From Bacteroidales bacterium (lineage in GTDB: Bacteria > Bacteroidota > Bacteroidia > Bacteroidales > WCHB1-69), in contig JAFXPL010000144.1 in the NCBI GenBank assembly GCA_017527945.1, positions 1 through 18,350 of the forward strand: a stretch of DNA of 18,350 nucleotides, read 5' to 3'. Shown here in pieces: positions 1-5,236 of the stretch. The notes below the pieces were generated by a model. That model ran no database searches. It was not told the DNA's origin and was given only the letters and a program-made list of their open reading frames with translations. Each line of letters opens with the position of its first letter. Position 1 is the first letter of the stretch. Both the position numbers and the translations under genes were made by a program.

Positions 1-141
1 AACCAAGTGATTTTCGCAGTGGATACTCAGGGATACACAAAGCAGGATAAAATAGAGGTGATGAAAAATATTATCGCCGACATCGAAAAATGCATCGGTA
101 TTATCGAGAAGGACGAAAATGCAAGGTTGAGTGAGGTGTGA
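1..141 (+). CDS. 3' end of an unrecognised protein (46 residues visible)
   Basis: Reading frame 1 is open from the first base to a TGA at 139-141 and gives the last 46 residues of a protein whose start lies outside the window. The segment is rich in Lys, Glu, Asp and Ile and looks helical in its last 30 residues, with no cysteine pair, membrane span or motif that I recognise. Its codons look like those of the following genes, and the frame runs cleanly off the window edge, so I take it as a real gene tail. It converges on the reverse-strand ATPase downstream. No function can be assigned. Confidence 0.55.
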   Translation, partial: NQVIFAVDTQGYTKQDKIEVMKNIIADIEKCIGIIEKDENARLSEV

Positions 142-294
142 TATGCGGTTTTCCGCGGGGTGAAACCCTTAACCCTTTCCACACCATCTCCCCGCACACC
201 TAACGGCGTGCGCGGCTGCTGGCGGGACGTGCTTCCCAATAACGGCGGGCAATCTGCGCTGGCAGGCCGTAGGTCTGCCGGGCTTGGTGGCGGC
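142..294. other. Convergent intergenic spacer with two small hairpins
   Basis: This 153-bp gap lies between the ends of the unknown gene and the first ATPase. It holds a perfect GCGG-TTTT-CCGC stem at 145-156 and a GGGT-GAA-ACCC stem at 158-168. Neither is followed by a clear T run on either strand, so I do not call them terminators. A short open frame on the - strand continues across the ATPase stop in another frame, but it has no recognisable content. Confidence 0.35.
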
Positions 295-1440
295 TTAGAA
301 AACTTTCCCTGTCCACAGTTGCTCTAAGAAAGCCTTGACGGGCCATACCTCCACCCCGTTGAACAGCCGGGGACGTTCCTCCAATGCCACCACAATGAGC
401 CGACACTCCGGATGCTCTTCCTTGAATGCCTTCAACCCGCGCAAATGGCGCGATTGCACCTCGTTCGTCGATTTTATCTCGATAGCAACCTCCGCATCTC
501 CCAGCACCGCATCCACTTCGTAATCCGTGTAGGTGTGCCAGTAAGACAACGCCTCTTTTATGCGGTGATAGCCCAAATACGCTACGATTTCCTGTATCAC
601 AAAATGCTCGAAAGCGTGGCCGAAATCCGCCGAGCCGGGTGCCAGCGAGCGACGGCCCAGCAGATAGTTGGGGATGGCTACGTCAAAATAGTAAAACTTC
701 GGCGACTGCCGCAACTTGCGTTTCACCGTCTTGGAAAACGCAGGAATCATATAGCCTATCAAGGTCTCCTCCAAAATGGAAAAATATGCCGCCACGGTTT
801 TTGAGTCCACCCCGCAATCCTGCGCGATGTTGCTGAAGTTGACCATCTCGCCATTGGTCAGGGCTGCGACCTCCAAGAAACGGGTGAACGTGGAGAGATT
901 GCGCACCAAGGCTTCCGCCTTGATTTCCTCTTTCAAATATACAGCAACATAGGCTTGTAGCATCTGCCAGTATTTTTCTGATGAGGCGAGATAATGACGT
1001 GGAATCATTCCCTGATTGACCACCTTTACAATGTCGAAATCTGGAACCTCCGCGCTTGTCAGGGGATAGAAATTGGTTTCCAACGCCCTGCCTCCGAGCA
1101 TATTAGCACCTCCGCGTTTGAGTTTCCGCGCACTTGACCCGCTCAGAATGAAACGGAGTCCTTTGCGCACCATCAGCCATTGCACTTCGTTCAGCAGAAT
1201 GGGCAGCGACTGCACCTCGTCGATGATAACCAGCGTGTCAGGGTCACACATTTCCAACTCCTGCCTCATCAGGGAAGGGTTTCGCTGCAGTCGCTCAAAC
1301 GTGTTGCTTTCCAACAAGTCATAAAATTGCGCGTCTGGAAACAATTCCAACAACAGCGTGGTTTTGCCTGTTTGTCTCGCACCGAACAGAAAAGTACTCT
1401 CTTCCGAAAGCTCTTTGGGGGTCAATAACCGTTTAATCAT
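295..1440 (-). CDS. AAA_14/DUF4143-family ATPase with C-terminal PD-(D/E)XK-like domain (ATPase 1)
   Basis: A 381-residue P-loop protein. Visible motifs are a Walker A (GARQTGKTT, about residues 20-28), a Walker B (LVIIDEVQ, 70-77), a sensor-like LSGSS (about 99-103) followed by GGRA, a middle helical segment resembling the winged-helix part of these proteins, and a C-terminal EVD...EIK pattern (about 308-323) that matches the PD-(D/E)XK-like core of the DUF4143 region. The family is widespread in Bacteroidetes and archaea; its biochemical role is unsettled, and toxin-antitoxin-like, defence and mobile-element roles have been suggested. The start at 1440 (MIKRLL) is chosen over the longer open frame reaching 1548, because a TATTTTTG promoter box lies at 1458-1465 inside that extension and the extension is AT-rich repeat sequence. 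It is divergent from the LRR gene at 1588. Confidence 0.88.
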   Translation of the reverse strand: MIKRLLTPKELSEESTFLFGARQTGKTTLLLELFPDAQFYDLLESNTFERLQRNPSLMRQELEMCDPDTLVIIDEVQSLPILLNEVQWLMVRKGLRFILSGSSARKLKRGGANMLGGRALETNFYPLTSAEVPDFDIVKVVNQGMIPRHYLASSEKYWQMLQAYVAVYLKEEIKAEALVRNLSTFTRFLEVAALTNGEMVNFSNIAQDCGVDSKTVAAYFSILEETLIGYMIPAFSKTVKRKLRQSPKFYYFDVAIPNYLLGRRSLAPGSADFGHAFEHFVIQEIVAYLGYHRIKEALSYWHTYTDYEVDAVLGDAEVAIEIKSTNEVQSRHLRGLKAFKEEHPECRLIVVALEERPRLFNGVEVWPVKAFLEQLWTGKVF

Positions 1441-1457
1441 CTTCTTCAAATTTTCTG

Positions 1458-1465
1458 CAAAAATA
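1458..1465 (-). promoter_or_regulatory. Bacteroidetes -7 box of ATPase 1
   Basis: The - strand reads TATTTTTG, matching TAnnTTTG, 17 bp before the chosen ATG at 1440. It supports that start and places transcription initiation inside or next to the repeated operator-like sequence. No clear -33 TTTG element was found. Confidence 0.55.
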
Positions 1466-1466
1466 C

Positions 1467-1524
1467 AAATTTTCGGAATACAACTCCATATTTTATATGA
1501 ATTTTCGGAATGCAACTCCGAAAA
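1467..1524. promoter_or_regulatory. Operator-like palindrome plus direct repeat in the divergent ATPase 1 / LRR promoter region
   Basis: A perfect 8-bp inverted repeat TTTTCGGA (1502-1509) / TCCGAAAA (1517-1524) surrounds a 7-bp centre. The left part of this site, ATTTTCGGAATRCAACTCC, occurs a second time at 1469-1487, 32 bp away (about three helical turns) with one difference, but there the right arm is missing. The upstream copy touches the ATPase 1 promoter box. This layout fits a regulator site shared by two divergent genes. Which protein binds it is unknown. Confidence 0.5.
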
Positions 1525-1558
1525 TATCACAATGCCACGAATCGGCACAGTCTTGCGT

Positions 1559-1566
1559 TATTTTTG
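1559..1566 (+). promoter_or_regulatory. Bacteroidetes -7 box of the LRR gene
   Basis: TATTTTTG (TAnnTTTG type) ends 21 bp before the ATG at 1588. With the reverse-strand box at 1458-1465 it makes a divergent promoter pair that flanks the palindrome. Confidence 0.5.
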
Positions 1567-1587
1567 CCGTAAAAAAACAGCAAAAAC

Positions 1588-2274
1588 ATGACCTCAAAAA
1601 CCATCATCATCCCCGTCGGCTTCAATGCCGAGCAGTGCAAAAGAAACATCATGGCGCACTTCGCGGACGACAGCCCTGCGGAGTGGATGTCAGACCAGGA
1701 TTTCGTGCAGCAATATCTCTACTGTCATGAAGGCGGCGACTACGACCCGCCGTTGGAGGTGTGGCTGCTGGTCTGGGACTCGCCATCAAACATGGTGCCG
1801 ACTTCGCATCCGAATCCGGAAGCAAAGCACTGTCCATCAAACACTGAACTGAAAATCGAAGCTATTGGCGCGAGCCTCCTGTTGTGCAAGACGCATCACA
1901 ATAATATCAGGTGTCACCTCATCTATATCATTCCTCCAGAACTCAACTTCACGTTGTACGACCTGTCTGAGAAGCATTTCACAGGTGTGGACGACGTTCA
2001 CGTCATTGACATGCAGGAGGGGATAGCCAAAGCAGATCAAAGCACGTCATTGTTGGACTTTCTGGAGAGTGTGGACCTCCAGATTGCAGAGATAATCGCT
2101 GTTCCGAAAGCCACTTTCGACCATTGCGACACCCTTGCCCAATACCAGATTCCCGAATCCGTGACACATATTGAAGACCGGGCGTTCGCCTCGTGCAAGA
2201 AGCTGCGAAAGGTTCTGCTCCCAGACAAGACGGCTCTCGGCGAGCATGTATTCGCCGCGTGCGCAAGGTTGTGA
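1588..2274 (+). CDS. Unknown protein with a short C-terminal BspA-type leucine-rich repeat
   Basis: A 228-residue protein without a signal peptide. Residues 1 to about 165 are not recognised; they are acidic, with cysteines and histidines scattered through them. From about residue 175 to the end the sequence follows the BspA/LRR_5 pattern (F-x-x-C-x-x-L, IPESVTHIEDRAFASCKKL, then another unit ending FAACARL), giving about two and a half units. The stop comes right after the conserved C-x-x-L of the last unit, so the gene may have lost further repeats, although a strong terminator follows at once, which suggests this is a settled 3' end. LRR_5 units usually serve in protein binding. It lies between two AAA_14-DUF4143 ATPase genes and is divergent from the first. 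No enzymatic function can be proposed. Confidence 0.7.
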   Translation: MTSKTIIIPVGFNAEQCKRNIMAHFADDSPAEWMSDQDFVQQYLYCHEGGDYDPPLEVWLLVWDSPSNMVPTSHPNPEAKHCPSNTELKIEAIGASLLLCKTHHNNIRCHLIYIIPPELNFTLYDLSEKHFTGVDDVHVIDMQEGIAKADQSTSLLDFLESVDLQIAEIIAVPKATFDHCDTLAQYQIPESVTHIEDRAFASCKKLRKVLLPDKTALGEHVFAACARL

Positions 2275-2305
2275 AACAATAACCTCTGTTGGGAATTCGA
2301 TATCA

Positions 2306-2335
2306 GGGCGCAGCCGTGCGGTTGCGCCCTTTTTT
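2306..2335 (+). terminator. Strong intrinsic terminator after the LRR gene
   Basis: A 10-bp GC-rich stem (GGGCGCAGCC / GGTTGCGCCC, one G-U pair) closes a GTGC tetraloop and is followed by six T residues at 2330-2335. It lies 31 bp after the LRR stop. This is the clearest intrinsic terminator in the window and isolates the LRR gene from ATPase 2. Confidence 0.85.
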
Positions 2336-2348
2336 GTTCCCGCCATTC

Positions 2349-2468
2349 CTTCTCCTCAACCTCCCCACCGGCTCCATCATCAACAACTACCAGAATATCC
2401 GCGAGGAACAACGGAAAGACAAAGCCCCAGACAGACCATCGGAGGGCTGCTGAGCTTCGAGGAGTGAC
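2349..2468 (+). repeat. 120-bp direct repeat, copy A (relic of a gene 3' end)
   Basis: This copy aligns without gaps to 3710-3829 with about 13 mismatches by hand count (about 89% identity). Read in the frame ending at the TGA at 2451-2453 it gives a tail containing NLPTGS.INNYQNIREEQRKD, conserved in copy B, where the AAC/AAT and CAG/CAA differences are silent. The frame is closed upstream by a stop at 2280, and no start is visible, so it is a remnant and not a gene. Similarity continues 15 bp past the shared stop codon. It stands directly after the LRR terminator and before the ATPase 2 promoter. Confidence 0.75.
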
Positions 2469-2504
2469 TTTCCACCTACTTGCGTGGTTGATTCAGAAAA
2501 AATG

Positions 2505-2512
2505 TATCTTTG
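2505..2512 (+). promoter_or_regulatory. Bacteroidetes -7 box of ATPase 2
   Basis: TATCTTTG, a textbook TAnnTTTG box, lies 48 bp before the ATG at 2561. The TAAAGT operator-like palindrome begins 7 bp downstream, near where transcription should begin. Confidence 0.65.
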
Positions 2513-2517
2513 CCAAA

Positions 2518-2549
2518 TCTAAAGTATAACTTTAATTTTGTCTAAAGTA
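2518..2549. promoter_or_regulatory. TAAAGT palindrome and direct repeat before ATPase 2
   Basis: TAAAGT-ATA-ACTTTA (2520-2534) is a perfect 15-bp palindrome. The nonamer TCTAAAGTA occurs at 2518-2526 and again at 2541-2549, a 23-bp period. The site sits between the promoter box and the start codon, a position suited to repression by a dimer, possibly autoregulation. The binding protein is not known. Confidence 0.5.
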
Positions 2550-2560
2550 CACATAAGGCT

Positions 2561-3706
2561 ATGTATAACAGAGTGTTAGAAAATGAGGTTTTACGCTTGT
2601 CTGAACTCTTCAAGGTTGTTACCATTACGGGACCGTGGCAATCGGGCAAAACCACATTGTGCAAAAAGACTTTCCCTCACCACGATTATGTCAATCTGGA
2701 GGACGAAACCGTTGTAGGCGAGATGGAACTCAACAAAAAGGAGTTTCTGGTGAAACACAGGAAAGGCCTGGTGATTGACGAAGTGCAAAAAATGCCCGAG
2801 ATCCTCTCCGCTGTACAGGTTGTGGTGGATGAGTATCCAGACGCCGCCTTCGTTCTCACAGGAAGCAACAACCTGCTTTTGATGCAGCGCATCACTCAGT
2901 CGCTGGCTGGTCGTACCGCCGTGCTGACACTTCTTCCTTTTTCCATCGCCGAACTGACAGAAGTGGACAAGTCAGCAGGATTATACAGCATAATGTTGAA
3001 CGGTTTTTATCCTGCGGTATGGGCACAGAACATACCGCCACAAGATGTTTACCGCCAATATTTTTCCACATACCTGCAACGTGATGTACGACAGGTGATG
3101 AATATTCGTCATCTTTCTGAATTCAGGAGATTTATCGTGATCTGCGCTTCGAGGATTGGCTCTGAATTCAACGCACAAGGAATCTCTAACGAATTGGGTG
3201 TGTCGATACCCACAATCCAGGAGTGGATGAACGTATTGGAGACTTCCTACGTGGCTTTCCGTCTGCCCCCATTTTTTCGCAATATTGGGAAACGGTTGGT
3301 CAAGACCCCTAAAATCTACTTTTACGACGTGGGACTGGTATGCTATCTGTTGGGAATTCACACACCGCAGCAGTTGGAAACCCATCCGTTAAGAGGCTCT
3401 ATATTTGAAAATATGGTGGTGTGTGATTTTCTCAAGAACCAGTATAATCATGGTTTGGACAACAATCTGTATTTCTACCGCGACAAAAGCCAGCATGAGG
3501 TCGATTTGGTTGTAGAAGACGGCTTACAACTTAATGCGTATGAAATCAAACTTTCATCAAACATACACCCTGACTTCTATAAGAATCTCAACTATTTCCG
3601 CAGTCTGTTTCCCAACGAAACTGTCACTACGCAAGTGATAAACACGGGCCAAGCAGAAAATAACAGCAGTGAAAACGGACATCGCTTCTATCTGAATGTA
3701 CCATAA
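2561..3706 (+). CDS. AAA_14/DUF4143-family ATPase with C-terminal PD-(D/E)XK-like domain (ATPase 2)
   Basis: A 381-residue P-loop protein, the same length as ATPase 1 but clearly diverged. Walker A is GPWQSGKTT (24-32), Walker B GLVIDEVQ (69-76), the sensor region LTGSNN (99-104) followed by SLAGR. A DUF4143 part contains KIYFYDVGLVCYLLG, and the C-terminus carries HEVD...YEIK (about 313-330), the nuclease-like core pattern. The start at 2561 agrees with a promoter box at 2505 and a nearby AAGG. The gene looks richer in A and T than the core genes to its right, consistent with horizontal transfer, and it is bracketed by the 120-bp repeats. Family function is unsettled; both nucleotide-binding and nuclease-like residues appear intact here. 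Confidence 0.9.
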   Translation: MYNRVLENEVLRLSELFKVVTITGPWQSGKTTLCKKTFPHHDYVNLEDETVVGEMELNKKEFLVKHRKGLVIDEVQKMPEILSAVQVVVDEYPDAAFVLTGSNNLLLMQRITQSLAGRTAVLTLLPFSIAELTEVDKSAGLYSIMLNGFYPAVWAQNIPPQDVYRQYFSTYLQRDVRQVMNIRHLSEFRRFIVICASRIGSEFNAQGISNELGVSIPTIQEWMNVLETSYVAFRLPPFFRNIGKRLVKTPKIYFYDVGLVCYLLGIHTPQQLETHPLRGSIFENMVVCDFLKNQYNHGLDNNLYFYRDKSQHEVDLVVEDGLQLNAYEIKLSSNIHPDFYKNLNYFRSLFPNETVTTQVINTGQAENNSSENGHRFYLNVP

Positions 3707-3709
3707 GCA

Positions 3710-3829
3710 CTTCTCCCCAACCTCCCCACCGGCTCCACCATCAACAATTACCAAAATATCCGCGAGGAACAACGGAAAGACATTGAGCCAGACAGCCAAT
3801 CGGCGGGCCGATGAGCTTCGAGGAGTGAC
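3710..3829 (+). repeat. 120-bp direct repeat, copy B (relic of a gene 3' end)
   Basis: This is the second copy of the element at 2349-2468 and begins 4 bp after the ATPase 2 stop codon. Its relic frame ends at the TGA at 3812-3814 and happens to be in the same frame as ATPase 2, directly behind its TAA. With copy A it forms a direct repeat bracketing the ATPase 2 gene and its promoter at a distance of 1361 bp. That is the layout expected from tandem duplication or insertion of a repeat-plus-gene cassette. Confidence 0.75.
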
Positions 3830-3854
3830 GTGTGGCCGCCATCGCCCCTGAAGA

Positions 3855-4361
3855 CTATCTCTTTTCCGCTATGATGTTCATCTCCAAGCCGTTGATGGTA
3901 GAAGTGGGTGCGCCGCTTTGGCTGCCGGTCCAGGTCTCCCGAAGAATCAGCGACCCGTCGCGGAAGGTTCCGCCACCCGTTGCGGTGACCCGATAGACGA
4001 GGGACGGGGTCTCGTCTTGGTTGAGGTTCGGCAGCCAGCTGGAAGAGAGTACGTTCGTGCTGAAGGTGTGCTCGTCTAACAGCAGGGAGTCGCCGCGCAG
4101 CTCGGCGGTCATCGTGTAGCCGCCGCCGTTCATCTCGTTCATCGTTATCAAATACTTGGACTTCTGAGACTTGTCGCGCAGAATTTGCATCTGGCCGATG
4201 CGGTGGATGAGTTGGTAGGTCACCTCGCCGTTCGCGTCCCTCAGTTCCACTTCGCCCGAGAGTTTGTAGTTGTAGTCTCCGGTCAGCTTCCGGGTGTCTT
4301 TCTGGCACGAAAGGAGCATCAAGGCGGCCAGCAGGGTTGTCAGTATGATGTTTTTGTTCAT
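3855..4361 (-). CDS. Small lipoprotein, function unknown
   Basis: A 168-residue protein beginning MNKN with a hydrophobic stretch and a lipobox (LLSC, Cys19), so it should be lipidated and anchored in an envelope membrane. The mature part is mostly beta-type sequence with many Thr, Ser and Gly, and alternating motifs such as YKLSGEVELRDANGEV and TATGGGTFRDGSLIL. This suggests a small beta-barrel or beta-sandwich, as in the many lipocalin-like lipoproteins of Bacteroidetes, but no family is recognised. It is divergent from yqgE and shares a 180-bp upstream region with it. Another open frame covering 3748-4509 on the same strand is a shadow. Confidence 0.75.
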   Translation of the reverse strand: MNKNIILTTLLAALMLLSCQKDTRKLTGDYNYKLSGEVELRDANGEVTYQLIHRIGQMQILRDKSQKSKYLITMNEMNGGGYTMTAELRGDSLLLDEHTFSTNVLSSSWLPNLNQDETPSLVYRVTATGGGTFRDGSLILRETWTGSQSGAPTSTINGLEMNIIAEKR

Positions 4362-4450
4362 TTTTTTTAGTTTTGGCTTGTTTTGTGAATCGTATCTTGT
4401 TGTAATTCAGTGCCCAAAATTGCCATTGGGGCATGAAAACAACCAGGGTG

Positions 4451-4458
4451 CGAAGATA
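4451..4458 (-). promoter_or_regulatory. Possible -7 box of the lipoprotein gene
   Basis: The - strand reads TATCTTCG, one base away from TAnnTTTG. It would give a leader of about 85 nt before the ATG at 4361. It is the best candidate in the gap but deviates from the consensus. Confidence 0.35.
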
Positions 4459-4518
4459 CGTTTTTTTTGAAGCCGCCGAATAGTTATCGAAAGGACTGGT
4501 GCGGTGCAAAAAAAATCG

Positions 4519-4526
4519 TATTTTTG
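4519..4526 (+). promoter_or_regulatory. Bacteroidetes -7 box of yqgE
   Basis: TATTTTTG lies only 15 bp before the ATG at 4542. The transcript leader would be very short, which also rules out the longer in-frame start at 4467. Confidence 0.55.
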
Positions 4527-4541
4527 CCGAAAAATGGAACT

Positions 4542-5123
4542 ATGGAATTGTACGACGACCTGCTGCACATAGAGCCCACTGGGTTGAAGCCCGAGGCGGG
4601 GCGGTTGCTGGTGTCCACGCCCTATTTCAACGACCCGTTTTTCAACCATTCGGTGGTCCTGATCACAGACTATGAGACGGAACACACGGCGGGGCTGATC
4701 ATCAACCGGCAGCTCCCGCACACGGTTTACGAGGTGGTGAACGACATCAAGGTGGACGACCCGGTCTGTTTCGGCGGGCCCGTGCTGACCGAGGCGGTCT
4801 TCCTGCTTCACAGCTTCGATTCCTGCCCGGAGGCCACCAGGCTGCTCCCCGGCGTCTATGTCGGCTACAATCCGGTGCTGATCGCCCTCATCGAGCAACA
4901 CGCCATCCCCAACCTCAAGAGCAAGTTCCTGCTGGGCTACGCAGGCTGGTCGCCCGGACAGCTCGAAGACGAAATCCAGCGCAATATGTGGGTCGTCGCC
5001 CCGGCCACCAAGTCCCTCGTGTTCGACACGCCCGCCGAACAAATCTGGCCGCGCACCGTCTCCCGCCTCGGCAAACCCTACGAGCATTGGCTGAAAATAC
5101 CAAAACATATTGCGTATAATTAG
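4542..5123 (+). CDS. YqgE/AlgH family protein (UPF0301)
   Basis: A 193-residue soluble protein with the family hallmarks GRLLVSTPYFNDPFF, HSVVLITDY...TAGLIINRQLP, V.FGGPV and LGYAGWSPGQLEDEI. The length is usual for the family. The family is widely conserved; AlgH was linked to alginate regulation in Pseudomonas, but the molecular activity is not established. The start at 4542 (MELYDD) is preferred to 4467, which precedes the promoter box. An ATG at 4534 is out of frame. A heptamer repeat array begins directly after the stop, and xseA follows 113 bp later on the same strand with no promoter box seen in between, so the two may share a transcript. Confidence 0.9.
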   Translation: MELYDDLLHIEPTGLKPEAGRLLVSTPYFNDPFFNHSVVLITDYETEHTAGLIINRQLPHTVYEVVNDIKVDDPVCFGGPVLTEAVFLLHSFDSCPEATRLLPGVYVGYNPVLIALIEQHAIPNLKSKFLLGYAGWSPGQLEDEIQRNMWVVAPATKSLVFDTPAEQIWPRTVSRLGKPYEHWLKIPKHIAYN

Positions 5124-5200
5124 AGCTTAGAACTTAGAGCTTAGAACTTTGAACTTTGAACCTTGAACCTTGAACTTGAAACCTGAAACCTGAAACTTGA
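5124..5200 (+). repeat. Heptamer tandem array (11 units) starting at the yqgE stop codon
   Basis: Eleven 7-bp units run from the base after TAG: AGCTTAG, AACTTAG, AGCTTAG, AACTTTG twice, AACCTTG twice, AACTTGA, AACCTGA twice, AACTTGA. The yqgE end itself (TAATTAG) resembles unit zero. The units drift gradually along the array, as expected for an array growing by slippage or unequal exchange. No protein is encoded. A 36-bp A-rich stretch separates it from xseA. Confidence 0.85.
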
Positions 5201-5236
5201 AACCAATAAAAACCGCCCTTTACGCGAACCATCCGC

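Noticed and set aside
145..168. Hairpins as terminators for the first gene or ATPase 1
   Set aside because: The stems are short and no T run follows on either strand.
1440..1548. 36-residue N-terminal extension of ATPase 1
   Set aside because: The extension contains the promoter box and the palindromic repeats and has no family similarity.
2171..2467. 98-residue + strand frame reaching into the 120-bp repeat
   Set aside because: It overlaps the LRR gene in another frame and crosses the strong terminator; the repeat differences do not preserve this frame.
3748..4509. 253-residue reverse-strand open frame
   Set aside because: It covers the lipoprotein gene in another frame, is full of Arg and Asp runs, and has no family features; the lipoprotein has a signal and lipobox.
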